NCBI RefSeq assembly: GCF_018860155.1 | Contig: NZ_JAHKNI010000005.1 | Location: 248,001-312,000 of the forward strand | Direction of reading: 5' to 3' | DNA length: 64,000 nucleotides | Origin: Nocardia albiluteola | Lineage (GTDB): Bacteria > Actinomycetota > Actinomycetes > Mycobacteriales > Mycobacteriaceae | Part shown: positions 1 to 9,006 of the stretch, in pieces | Numbering within the stretch: the stretch's first letter is position 1 | Layout: each line of letters starts with the position of its first letter | Notes under the pieces: generated by a model | What the model was told of the DNA's origin: nothing | The model's database searches: none | What the model saw: only the letters and a program-made list of their open reading frames with translations | Program-made: the position numbers and the translations under genes

Positions 1-704
1 GACGCGGCGGGTGCGGCTGCACGCTCGCTGGTCCGCGAGGCCGCTGCGGATACGCGCGGCGGGCGGTCGGCGACCCGCCCGGCGCCCTTTCGGCCCGCGC
101 GGGTCGGCGTAGCGGCCTCCTCGTCGGCGGCCGGGGATTGCGAGCGAGTTCGGCGGCGCAGCGCATCGGAGGCGCTCGATCCAGGGGCCTTGCGGGCGCG
201 CTCGCCGACGGGGCTGCCCTTGCCGGCGCGGCGGCCGCGCGCCCGGGTGGCGGCGGCCGCATCGGCCATGTTGCGATGCAGCAGCAGTCGGCCCAATCCG
301 ATCGCCAGCACCAGGACGGTGGCAATGGCCATCGTCGGGAAGCGGTTCATCAGCGGCAGGGCCAGATTGAGCAGGATGTCCTTCAGCGACGTCGAGGAGT
401 GGCCCAGCAGCTGCTGGTAGGCGACGGGCACCGCGAGGAACAGCAGCAGGGGCGGGGTCACCATCGTGGTGAACAGGCCGCGGTATCGCACCACGAGCGC
501 CGCGAGCGCGCAGCCGATGATGTAGAAGGCAGCAAAAACATTGGTCAGGTCCTTGCCACCACCGCTGGCGTCGATGAAGAATCCGATCGAGGTGCACACG
601 ACCGCGATCAACACCGCCGCGCCGGCGGGGACGCCGGGCACGGTCGGGATGATCGAGCGGTGCGGTGCGGGCACCTCTGATCGCTCGCGTTGGGTAGCTG
701 CCAC
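1..704 (-). CDS. DUF6542 membrane protein, 3' end outside window
   Basis: The frame is open from a GTG at 704 to the left edge, so the C-terminus is missing. The visible part has about four hydrophobic segments (roughly residues 27-44, 57-73, 80-97 and 124-142). A long Arg/Ala/Ser-rich, very basic, probably disordered tail follows from about residue 145. This layout is that of the DUF6542 proteins of mycobacteria and nocardiae (Rv1111c type), which lie close to ychF, as here. The start GTG has no clear ribosome binding site. It follows rmuC on the same strand after 58 bases, so the two may be co-transcribed. Function is unknown; the basic tail could contact nucleic acid or envelope phosphates, but that is a guess. 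Confidence 0.7.
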   Translation of the reverse strand, partial: MAATQRERSEVPAPHRSIIPTVPGVPAGAAVLIAVVCTSIGFFIDASGGGKDLTNVFAAFYIIGCALAALVVRYRGLFTTMVTPPLLLFLAVPVAYQQLLGHSSTSLKDILLNLALPLMNRFPTMAIATVLVLAIGLGRLLLHRNMADAAAATRARGRRAGKGSPVGERARKAPGSSASDALRRRTRSQSPAADEEAATPTRAGRKGAGRVADRPPRVSAAASRTSERAAAPAA

Positions 705-762
705 GTTAAGCACACTATCTGCCACAACGGGAACGTGTGTCGAGGCTGGGCGGATGAACCGG

Positions 763-1899
763 TTACTCGTTGGTGTCTGTGAACCATGCCGCGCGCGGTC
801 GTTGCTCCACGCGCCGGATTGCTGACACCTCCCGATCCCCGATTTCCAGCTCGTGCAGCCGCCGGGCCGTCACCATCACCCGCGACTCGACCGACGCCAC
901 TGTCTGGTTGAAAGCGTCTACGGCCTTACCGAGTTGAGCACCGAGCCGATCCAGGTGGGCGCCGGTGGTGCTCAGCCGGGTATACAGCTCGCGACCAAGT
1001 TGCTGAATGATTGCCGTGTCGTGGGAGAGCGCCTCCTGCCGCCAACCGTATGCGACCGTTCGGAGCAGTGCTATCAGCGTGGTGGGCGTTGCGAGGATCA
1101 CGTTCCGGCCGAACGCGTATTCCAGCAGTCCCGAGTCGCCCGTCAGCGCGGCGTCCAGGAACGGGTCTCCCGGGACGAACAGGACAACGAACTCCGGGGA
1201 TGGATCGAAGGCGGCCCAGTACGCCTTGTCGGCCAGCTGATCGATGTGCGCTCGGAGGTGCTTGGCATGACGGGTCAGGTGCTCGGTCCGCAGCCGGGGA
1301 TCGTCCTGGCCGGTCGCGTCCAGATAGGCCGCCAGCGGCACCTTGGCATCCACGACGATGTGCCGCCCGCCCGCCAGGCGCACCACCAGATCCGGTCGCA
1401 CCCCGCCGTCGCTGCCGGTGCGGCTGACCTGGGTGTCGAAATCGCAGTGCCGTGACATGCCGGCCAGCTCCACCACGCGCTCCAGCTGGATCTCGCCCCA
1501 CCGCCCGCGGACCTGCGGCGCCCGCAGCGCCGAGACCAGCTGCCCGGTCTGCGCGGAGAGCTGGTGCGACACCCGCTGCATGCCGGCCACCTGCTCGCGC
1601 AGGCCCGAATAGGCGTTGATGCGGTTGTGCTCGACCTGGGCGATGTGCTGATTCAGCGCGCCGACCGCCTCGCGCAGCGGCTCCACCAGCGAACCGATCG
1701 CATGCGAATTGCGCCGCGCGGCATCCTCGCTCACCGCGCCGAGCGACTGGCGCAGCAGGCGCTCGTTGTCGCGCAGGGCCACCAGGCGGGCCTCGGCCGC
1801 GGTCGCTCGCTGCCCGGCCCGGGCGACATGCCCGAGCCACCCCAGGCCCGTCCCGGCGGCGAACACCAACAGCAGCGCAAACAGCATCGGTGCGGTCAT
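763..1899 (-). CDS. rmuC: DNA recombination protein RmuC
   Basis: 378 residues. RmuC proteins are nuclease-like factors of the PD-(D/E)XK group that limit inversions between short inverted repeats. An N-terminal hydrophobic anchor (about residues 4-22) is followed by a helical coiled-coil stretch (about 30-110) and then the conserved RmuC domain. That domain contains VVDAKVPLAAYLDA and the FVPGDPFLDAAL and ATPTTLIALLRTVAYGW blocks. Length and order are normal for actinobacteria. It is divergent from sbcD across 209 bases, grouping two hairpin or recombination-related functions. The ATG at 1899 directly precedes the membrane anchor and is the natural start. Confidence 0.9.
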   Translation of the reverse strand: MTAPMLFALLLVFAAGTGLGWLGHVARAGQRATAAEARLVALRDNERLLRQSLGAVSEDAARRNSHAIGSLVEPLREAVGALNQHIAQVEHNRINAYSGLREQVAGMQRVSHQLSAQTGQLVSALRAPQVRGRWGEIQLERVVELAGMSRHCDFDTQVSRTGSDGGVRPDLVVRLAGGRHIVVDAKVPLAAYLDATGQDDPRLRTEHLTRHAKHLRAHIDQLADKAYWAAFDPSPEFVVLFVPGDPFLDAALTGDSGLLEYAFGRNVILATPTTLIALLRTVAYGWRQEALSHDTAIIQQLGRELYTRLSTTGAHLDRLGAQLGKAVDAFNQTVASVESRVMVTARRLHELEIGDREVSAIRRVEQRPRAAWFTDTNE

Positions 1900-2108
1900 G
1901 CCGCAGATAGTGCCCTACGCCACCGACAAGTATGCGTCTCGGGCAATTCTGCAGCAGCTGAGAGATATGCGAACCACCTCCGGCCAGGCATGCCGCGGCC
2001 CGGCTCGCCGTGCGCGGATGTGTGGCCGCCGGTGCGGGCGGCCCAATTGGGACCCATTCGGGGTGGCGGCTGCGAATCTGTCGGTGGCATCGCCTACGGT
2101 TTCGCGGC

Positions 2109-3290
2109 ATGCGGATGCTGCATACGTCTGACTGGCATATCGGGCGCACCTTCCACGGCGTCGATCTGCTAGCCGACCAAGCGCGTTCGCTCGAATCGAT
2201 CGCGGAACTCGTCGCGCAGCACGGGGTCGAGGTGGTGCTGCTGCCCGGTGATGTGTACGACCGGTCGATACCCAGCGCCGATGCGATCGCGGTGTGCAAT
2301 CGCGGATTCGAGGCGATCCGGGCCGCGGGCGCGGCCATCGTGGCCACGTCCGGTAATCACGACTCCCCGGCCCGGCTCGGCGCGCTCGGGAGTTTCGCCG
2401 CCGCCGGCGGCCTGCATCTGCGCACCTCCGTGGCGGACCTGCAGCGACCTGTCGTGCTCACCGACGAGCACGGGGAGATCGCCTGTTACGGCATCCCCTA
2501 CCTGGAGCCGGAGATCACACGCGTGGAACTGGGTGTACCGCAGGCCCGTTCGCACGCGGAGATCCTGGCGGCGGCCATGGACCGTGTGCGCGCCGACCTC
2601 GACGGGCGGGGCGCGCCGCGATCGGTCGTGCTGGCACATGCCTTCGTGGTCGGCGGGGAGGCGACCGGCTCGGAACGCTCGATCTCGGTCGGCGGGGTGG
2701 AGACGGTGCCGATGAGCGCCTTCGACGGCATCGACTACGTCGCGCTCGGGCATCTGCACTCACCCCAGACGCTGTCGGAATCGGTGCGTTATTCCGGTTC
2801 GCCCCTGCCGTATTCGTTCGCCGAACGTTCACACCGCAAGGCGGTCTGGATCGCCGAGCTGGGGCCCGACGGGCTGGGTGAGGTGCGCCGGCACGACCTG
2901 CCCCAGGTGCGCGGGCTCTCGCAGCTCACCGGCACCCTGGAGGAGTTGCTCACGAACGAGGCGCATGCCGCGGTGCGGGAGGACTACGTCTCCGCGACGC
3001 TCACCGACCACACCCGCCCGATCGACGCGCTGCGCCGACTGCGCCAGCGTTTCCCGCATGCGGTGCACGTGGAATGGATTCGTCCCGAGGGCAATCCGGA
3101 GCTGCGCTATCGTGAGCGGGTGCAGGGGCGCCGCGACATCGAGGTAGCGCACAGCTTCCTCAGCGACGTGCGCGGCGAACCCACCGACGGCGAAATGGCG
3201 TGGGTCGAGCGCGCATTGGCGGTGGCGACCTCCGAGCGGGAGACGTTGTCGCCCGATATCGCGACGGCCGCCGAGGGGCTCAGCGCGTGA
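2109..3290 (+). CDS. sbcD: Exonuclease SbcD (Mre11-type subunit)
   Basis: 393 residues from the ATG at 2109 (another ATG lies two codons later). SbcD is the metal-dependent phosphodiesterase subunit of the SbcCD complex, which opens DNA hairpins and cleans double-strand ends. The calcineurin-like motifs are clear: the N-terminal LHTSDWHIG, then LLPGDVYDR, ATSGNHDSPARLG, VLAHAFV and ALGHLHSPQ, giving the two-metal site. A C-terminal capping domain follows. The open frame extends about 100 bases further upstream, but the family begins at the HTSDWH block, so 2109 is preferred. sbcC follows on the same strand after 181 bases. Confidence 0.93.
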   Translation: MRMLHTSDWHIGRTFHGVDLLADQARSLESIAELVAQHGVEVVLLPGDVYDRSIPSADAIAVCNRGFEAIRAAGAAIVATSGNHDSPARLGALGSFAAAGGLHLRTSVADLQRPVVLTDEHGEIACYGIPYLEPEITRVELGVPQARSHAEILAAAMDRVRADLDGRGAPRSVVLAHAFVVGGEATGSERSISVGGVETVPMSAFDGIDYVALGHLHSPQTLSESVRYSGSPLPYSFAERSHRKAVWIAELGPDGLGEVRRHDLPQVRGLSQLTGTLEELLTNEAHAAVREDYVSATLTDHTRPIDALRRLRQRFPHAVHVEWIRPEGNPELRYRERVQGRRDIEVAHSFLSDVRGEPTDGEMAWVERALAVATSERETLSPDIATAAEGLSA

Positions 3291-3471
3291 GCGGAGCGCC
3301 TGCGAGGCGGCGTCCCGTGCGCTGTTCAGCGGAGCGAAGGATGGGTGCGGCGCGCCTCGCCCGAGGGGGTGCCGAGCGCCCGCGAGGTGTAGTCGGGAGC
3401 GGAGGGCAGCGAGTCGTGGGTGCGGAGCGCGTTGCGTGCGGAACAGCCGCGCATCAGCGAGGTGCGGCCGC

Positions 3472-6400
3472 ATGAGGCTGCACCGGCTGGAGCTGACAGC
3501 ATTCGGTCCGTTCGCGGGCACGACCTCGGTCGACTTCGACGAGCTCGGCGGCGACGGGCTGTTCCTGCTACACGGGCAGACCGGGGCGGGGAAGACGACC
3601 GTGCTCGACGCGATCGCCTTCGCGCTGTACGGGCGGGTACCGGGCGCGCGCGGGGAGAGTAAGCGGCTGCATTCGGATCACGCGGATCCGCAGACCCCGC
3701 CGCGCGTGGCGCTCGAGGCGACGTTGGGTGGACGGCGGTTGCGGCTGACCCGCTCGCCGGAATTCCAGCGACCCAAGAAACGCGGCGAGGGCTGGAGAAT
3801 CGAACAGCCGAAGGCCACACTCGAATGGCTGGACGGCCGCGGGCAGCATTTGTCCCGAATTCCCGATATCGGCGACGAGGTGATCCGGCTGCTCGGCATG
3901 AGCGCCGAGCAATTTTTTCAGGTGGTGCTGCTGCCGCAGGGGGATTTCGCGCGATTCCTGCGTTCGGATAACGAGGATCGCGAGAAACTGCTCGAGAAAC
4001 TTTTCGACACCGAGCGATTCGGTACCGCCGAGCAGTGGCTCGCTCAGCGGCGCCGGGACAGCGCGGCCGAACTCGAGACCCAGCGCCAGAGTATCGATCG
4101 GCTGACCGCCCAGGTCGGAGTCGCCGCGGGCGTCGGCGCCACCGAGACCGTCGGACCGCTGGAGGCGGTCGAATGGTCGCAGGGCCTGCTCACCCGAGCA
4201 CGCACGGACGCGACGACCACCGCCGCGGAACTCGCACGGCGCCAAGAGGATTCCGCTCGTGCGCAGGCCGCCGCCGAGCAGCAGCGCCGCCTGCACGAGC
4301 TGCGCCGCCGCATAACCGCGGCCCGCGATCAGCTCGACGCGTACGCCGCCACCGCGGAGCTCCGTGAGCGCCGCCGCATAGAGCTCGACCAGTCCCGCCG
4401 CGCCGAGCCGGTCGCCACCGCCCTGGAGGAGGCCCGCGCCGCCGCGGTCACCCTGCGCCGCCGCACCGGCAAATCCCGCGACCTCGCCGAGCGCTTGGCC
4501 CAGCGCCTGCTCGAACCGGCGAGTGCGGAATTACCCGGAACAACATGGGCCGCAACGGATCTAGCCGAGTCGGAGCTCGCGGGCACCGCCCTGGCCGCGG
4601 ACCTCGGGGCCATACCGCCGCTCGCAGCGGAAATACAGGGCGCGCGAGCCGGATTCGACGACCTCTCGGACGTCGGCACGATGGTTAGTGGCCCCGTTGA
4701 CGCGGCCGCTCTCGGCGCTTGCGGACCGGTTGCAGATGTCCGCGAGGGGGATTCGGACTCGACGATCAGCCGAACAGGTGGCGTCGGCCTGGACGAAAGC
4801 GATTCAGCGTCAGCGGTGGCATCGGGCGCGACCGTCTCCGAAGGCGGGGCAGGACTGCCTGCCGACGAGCCCACCGAGGTGGCCGACGATCGGCTCGAGG
4901 CAGTCGATCCGGAGTCGGGTGGGAACTCGGGTGCGATGGCTGCGGGAACCTCTCGATACGTTGAACTCGAGCTCTTTTCGATCGAGTCGATGGCTGGCAT
5001 CGAGCCGTCCTCAGGGGCGGGTTCTGCAGGTCACGAAGCGCCGCAAGCCATTCGGGCACCGGCATCCGAGGACGCCGATGCCGGTGCGGTCGGCAAGCGA
5101 GGCAAGGGTTCGCGCAGCGCCGCGCGGAATCGTCCGGCGCGCGTTGTGGAATCCGTTGTCTTTCCGGCGGTGAGCGACGACGAGCCGGGGCTGTTCGCGG
5201 TCGAAGCCCCCGATCACCCGGGTCGTGTGGAGGTCGCGGATCCGTCCGATGATTCCGAAGCCGGGATCGTCATCCAGGGTGACGCGTCGGTCGCCGATGG
5301 GCACCTCGACGTCGGGGGGACGAAAAAGCCCCCCGGTGATCGCGCCCCGGCTGACGATGCCGAGGGTTCGTCCGATGCTCGGGTCGCAGTCCAGGACGAG
5401 GAGCCCGGGGGTATCGAGGGGGCGATTCGGCGCTGGACCGCGCAGATCGGGGCGCTGGACGAGGTGCGGGCCGATGCGGAGGCGGCGCAGCGGCTGGGCG
5501 TGGAACTGGCTGGGTTGCGCCGGGAGCGGGCGGCGTTGCAGGCGAGTGTCGAAAAGGTGTCCGGTGAGCGTAACGCGTTACCGGAATCGATTGCCGCGCT
5601 GGATGTCCGGGTACGCGAGGCAGAGCAGGCCGCGGCGGGGCTGAGCGGTCTGGAAGCCGAATGCGAGCGCTTGCGCACCGCCGCGACCGCCGCGGCAGAG
5701 CTCGAGACACGGCGTGCCGAATCTGTCACCGCCGCCACGGCATTCGAGGCCGCGCGGGTGGCACACATCGATGCCCGCGAACGCACTCTCGCGGTCCGGG
5801 AGCGCCGTCTGGCCGGCATGGCCGCCGAGCTGGCCGGGGCGTTGTCCGAGGGGCAGCCGTGCGGGGTCTGCGGCTCCACCGCTCACCCCGCCCCGGCCCG
5901 CCCGGCCGCCGCGGTCACGTCCAAACAGGACGAGGAGCGCGCGGTGGCCGCCGAACGGTCCGCCGAATCCGACCGCGAGCGCGCACAGGCCCGCGTGACC
6001 GAATTGCAGGGCCTGATAGCGGTTCTCGTCGAGCGCGGTGGCGAGGGCGATCGGGCCGAACTGTTCGGCGCGCTCAATGTGGCCACCGAGCGGTACAAGT
6101 CCGCGCGCCGCGCGGGCGCTCGCGTCGACGAGCTCACCGCGGAGCTTGCCCGCCTGCGCGCAGACGAGACGCGGTTGCAGGACGAACTGCGCGAGCTCGA
6201 GGGGCGCGGCAGTGCGGTGCTCGAACGGGTCGTTGCCACCGACCGGCGGCTGGCCGAGCTCACCGAGCGCCTGCGGGCCGCCGCCGGTGCGGACGGTACC
6301 GTCGATCGCCGCCGGGCCCGGCTGGACGCGCTGGTGGGCGATGCCTCGGACCTGCGCACGGCCCGCGCTGGAGCGGTTGCGGCACGTGAGCAGGTCACCG

Positions 6401-7368
6401 CTCTGGCCCGGCGGGTCGAGCGGCTGGCCCGCGCCGCCGAACTCGTCACGCTGACGGATGTCGTTGTGCCCGAAGAGGGTTCGGAGCCCGACTATGCGGT
6501 CCTGGCGGCATTCGCCAAGGTTGTCGACGCCGCCACCCGCACGTCGCAGCAGCAGGCGGAGATCGATGCCGAACTGGTGAGCGCCGATCGCGGGCGCGCG
6601 CACGCCGAGGCGGTGCTCGCCGAGCCGGATATCAAGTCGGCCGCGGATGCGGTGCCCGGCGATCTGAACGAACTGGAAGTCCTTGTCGCGCAATCCCGTA
6701 CCGGCCTCGATGCCGCGGTCGCGGCGCACGCCGAGGCGACGCGGCGAGTCACCCAACTGGAGGAGTTGAGCGGACAGCTGTGGGCCGCGGTGGATCGCAT
6801 CGCCCCGTTGCAGACCGCGCACGACGAGCTGGCCGGGCTCGCGGAGGTGGTGGCCGGACGCGGTGAGAACAGTCGCCGCATGTCGCTGCGCTCCTATGTG
6901 CTGGCCGCGCGCCTCGAGGAGGTGGCGCTGGCCGGATCGGTGCGACTGCGCCGGATGTCCAGTGGCCGTTACGAATTCGTGCACTCCGACGCGGCCGGAT
7001 CGCACGGTCGCCGCGGCGGTCTGGGCCTGGACATCCGCGACGACTATACCGGCGCCGTGCGTCCGGCCAAGACCCTGTCCGGCGGCGAAACCTTCATGGC
7101 CTCACTGGCTTTGGCGCTGGGGCTGGCCGACGTGGTCGCCGCCGAGTCGGGTGGCCTGGTGCTGGACACGCTGTTCATCGACGAGGGCTTCGGCAGCCTC
7201 GACGCCGAAACCCTCGACGCGGTCATGGGTGTCCTGGACGAACTGCGCTCCGGGGGCCGCGTCGTCGGCATCGTCAGCCACGTCGACGAGATGCGCCAGC
7301 GCATTCCGAGCCGCCTGCACGTCATCCGCCAGCCCACCGGCTCCCATCTGCAGGCCACGGTCGCGTAG
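3472..7368 (+). CDS. sbcC: Exonuclease SbcC (Rad50-type SMC ATPase)
   Basis: 1298 residues from ATG 3472, which begins the typical MRLHRLELTAFGPF. SbcC is the ATP-driven coiled-coil partner of SbcD. Walker A GQTGAGKTT is at about residues 35-43. The zinc-hook CGVCG is at about 797-801, the ABC signature TLSGGET at about 1201 and Walker B LDTLFIDEG at about 1230. The protein is about 250 residues longer than E. coli SbcC. The excess lies in the N-terminal arm: residues about 345-645 are acidic, Gly/Ser/Ala-rich and do not look like coiled coil, while the arm after the hook is normal. Start choice rests on homology, since no good ribosome binding site is visible. Confidence 0.92.
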   Translation: MRLHRLELTAFGPFAGTTSVDFDELGGDGLFLLHGQTGAGKTTVLDAIAFALYGRVPGARGESKRLHSDHADPQTPPRVALEATLGGRRLRLTRSPEFQRPKKRGEGWRIEQPKATLEWLDGRGQHLSRIPDIGDEVIRLLGMSAEQFFQVVLLPQGDFARFLRSDNEDREKLLEKLFDTERFGTAEQWLAQRRRDSAAELETQRQSIDRLTAQVGVAAGVGATETVGPLEAVEWSQGLLTRARTDATTTAAELARRQEDSARAQAAAEQQRRLHELRRRITAARDQLDAYAATAELRERRRIELDQSRRAEPVATALEEARAAAVTLRRRTGKSRDLAERLAQRLLEPASAELPGTTWAATDLAESELAGTALAADLGAIPPLAAEIQGARAGFDDLSDVGTMVSGPVDAAALGACGPVADVREGDSDSTISRTGGVGLDESDSASAVASGATVSEGGAGLPADEPTEVADDRLEAVDPESGGNSGAMAAGTSRYVELELFSIESMAGIEPSSGAGSAGHEAPQAIRAPASEDADAGAVGKRGKGSRSAARNRPARVVESVVFPAVSDDEPGLFAVEAPDHPGRVEVADPSDDSEAGIVIQGDASVADGHLDVGGTKKPPGDRAPADDAEGSSDARVAVQDEEPGGIEGAIRRWTAQIGALDEVRADAEAAQRLGVELAGLRRERAALQASVEKVSGERNALPESIAALDVRVREAEQAAAGLSGLEAECERLRTAATAAAELETRRAESVTAATAFEAARVAHIDARERTLAVRERRLAGMAAELAGALSEGQPCGVCGSTAHPAPARPAAAVTSKQDEERAVAAERSAESDRERAQARVTELQGLIAVLVERGGEGDRAELFGALNVATERYKSARRAGARVDELTAELARLRADETRLQDELRELEGRGSAVLERVVATDRRLAELTERLRAAAGADGTVDRRRARLDALVGDASDLRTARAGAVAAREQVTALARRVERLARAAELVTLTDVVVPEEGSEPDYAVLAAFAKVVDAATRTSQQQAEIDAELVSADRGRAHAEAVLAEPDIKSAADAVPGDLNELEVLVAQSRTGLDAAVAAHAEATRRVTQLEELSGQLWAAVDRIAPLQTAHDELAGLAEVVAGRGENSRRMSLRSYVLAARLEEVALAGSVRLRRMSSGRYEFVHSDAAGSHGRRGGLGLDIRDDYTGAVRPAKTLSGGETFMASLALALGLADVVAAESGGLVLDTLFIDEGFGSLDAETLDAVMGVLDELRSGGRVVGIVSHVDEMRQRIPSRLHVIRQPTGSHLQATVA

Positions 7369-7370
7369 TT

Positions 7371-7400
7371 TCCGGGCGGTGGACCCCGGCGGCGCCCGGA
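7371..7400. terminator. Hairpin between converging sbcC and secreted-protein gene
   Basis: Perfect 8-base inverted repeat, TCCGGGCG (7371-7378) and CGCCCGGA (7393-7400), with a 14-base loop. It begins two bases after the sbcC stop. No T-run follows, as is common in actinobacteria. It could serve both converging genes. Confidence 0.45.
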
Positions 7401-7446
7401 CGACGCCTGGTTCGGCGGCGGCGCCGCGCTACCTCGACCGGAGTTG

Positions 7447-8310
7447 TCATCGCGACGGAACGATGCCCCATATCGGGCCGGTAGGCGGGGACTGTGCGGC
7501 AGCCGCGCGGATCTTGTCGCCTTCCCTGGCAATCGTGTCCGCGATGACGGTGCGGGCCGCTGTCTGGGCTGCGAATTCCGTGGTGACGCCCGCGGCGACC
7601 GCTCGCGCGGGGTCGCCGGTCGCGGCCAGTGTCCGTGCCGCGGCATCAGGGGCTTGGAACCCACTGGAAAGAATGTCGTTGAAGGCCGGGAAGGCTACCG
7701 CCGCACCCACATTGATCGCGCCAACCACCGCGACCTGCCCGACACCGTGCGGCCTGACGGTCGGCACCGGATTGGGCACAATCGGACGGTTGAGGGCCGT
7801 GTAGGTGTCTCGACGGGCGGTTTCGGCGGCCGCGGCGAGTGCGGGGGACCCGCCCTGGGCAGCGGGGGCGACGTTGAGCAGGCCGACAACACCGACCTCG
7901 AATGCGTTCAACGCCCGCGGTGCCACCTCGGTGCCGTCGGCGAGGATGGATTTCTCCGCCGCGGCGTTCGTGGGCCCGGTAATCGATGCGGCCGTGACGC
8001 CGATCGCGTGCGCCGTGTCGTTCGACTGCAATGCGGTGCGGAACGTGCCCGGCGCCCGAAGTGCTGTGTCGGAGGCCGTGACGCCGGTCTGAATCAGGAG
8101 CGGGCAGATGATCGAACAGTAGACGACCTGATTGTGCAGGAAGCTGGTGATGAGAGCGCCGGGCGGAACCGGCGCGGCGTCCTGTGCCACGCTCGTCGGC
8201 GGCTGCGACCGAGCCGGCGGTGCTGCGGATGCGGTGCCCGTGGCTGTGATGCCCGCGGCGGCGATCCCAGCGGCCGTGATGCCGGCGCTCAGGCAGGTCG
8301 GAAGCTGCAT
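7447..8310 (-). CDS. Secreted hypothetical protein
   Basis: 287 residues, not assigned to a family. A Sec-type signal peptide is likely at the N-terminus: a hydrophobic Ala/Gly/Ile stretch ends in SASAAPPA-like sequence near residue 30. The mature part is Ala/Val/Thr-rich and uncharged, with two Cys close together (YCSIICP near residue 90). No catalytic motif is recognisable. It converges on sbcC and lies 140 bases downstream of ogt on the same strand. Its composition resembles the many exported Ala-rich proteins of nocardiae and mycobacteria. That it is a real gene rests on the signal peptide and steady codon bias. Confidence 0.6.
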   Translation of the reverse strand: MQLPTCLSAGITAAGIAAAGITATGTASAAPPARSQPPTSVAQDAAPVPPGALITSFLHNQVVYCSIICPLLIQTGVTASDTALRAPGTFRTALQSNDTAHAIGVTAASITGPTNAAAEKSILADGTEVAPRALNAFEVGVVGLLNVAPAAQGGSPALAAAAETARRDTYTALNRPIVPNPVPTVRPHGVGQVAVVGAINVGAAVAFPAFNDILSSGFQAPDAAARTLAATGDPARAVAAGVTTEFAAQTAARTVIADTIAREGDKIRAAAAQSPPTGPIWGIVPSR

Positions 8311-8450
8311 GGTGTCCCCCGTATCGGCAGTGGTACCGATTCCTACGATCCGCGGGCCCGATGGGTTCAGTCTCGTACCTCAGACGGGTCGCCGCTGCGG
8401 ACGGTGTGCAGGAGTCGGGGTCCTCGAGGGCTGGCCCGTGCGCGGCAGGG

Positions 8451-8963
8451 TCAGTTCGGCGTGGCCGTCGATTCGTGCCGCAGCAACCAGTCCTTGACCT
8501 CCAGGCCCCACCGGAATCCGCCGAGCGAGCCGTCGGTGCGCAGCACCCGGTGGCACGGGACGAACAACGCGGCGGCATTGCGGGCGCAGGCGTTGGCGGC
8601 CGCGCGCACCGCCTCCGGCCGCCCGGACAGGTCGGCGAATGCGGTGTAGGTGACCGGATTTCCGGCGGGAATCTTGCGCAGCACCTCCCAGGCGTGCACC
8701 AGGAAGGGCCCGGACTGCTGCCGGACGGCGATACGGTCGATCGCGAAAACATCACCGGCATGGTACTTTTCGACCGCTTCGGTGATCTCGCCGAGCGAAT
8801 TGCGTGCCCGGACAACCTCAGGGCGCAGGCTCGGATGCGGCAGGCGCGAGAGCCCCTCCGCATCGCCGGTCCAGCCGGATGCGAGCACCGCCCCGTCCGC
8901 GTCGACGAGCACGGTGAACGGCCCGATCGGTGTTGGGACCGTGGCGAAATCGGCAATAGTCAT
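8451..8963 (-). CDS. ogt: Methylated-DNA--protein-cysteine methyltransferase
   Basis: 170 residues. Ogt removes methyl groups from O6-methylguanine and O4-methylthymine by irreversible transfer to its own cysteine. The acceptor motif PCHRV is at residues 136-140 (Cys137). The downstream GGFRWGLEVKDWLL closes the active site, and the ARNAAALF helix just before it is also typical. An N-terminal ribonuclease-H-like fold precedes the DNA-binding part. It follows alkA on the same strand after 43 bases, the same pairing as alkA-ogt of M. tuberculosis (Rv1317c-Rv1316c), so it is probably part of an alkylation-inducible operon. Confidence 0.93.
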   Translation of the reverse strand: MTIADFATVPTPIGPFTVLVDADGAVLASGWTGDAEGLSRLPHPSLRPEVVRARNSLGEITEAVEKYHAGDVFAIDRIAVRQQSGPFLVHAWEVLRKIPAGNPVTYTAFADLSGRPEAVRAAANACARNAAALFVPCHRVLRTDGSLGGFRWGLEVKDWLLRHESTATPN

Positions 8964-9006
8964 CGCTCTCCCTCCTTCGGTGTCGGTCTCTGCTGCTCGG
9001 CGGGCG

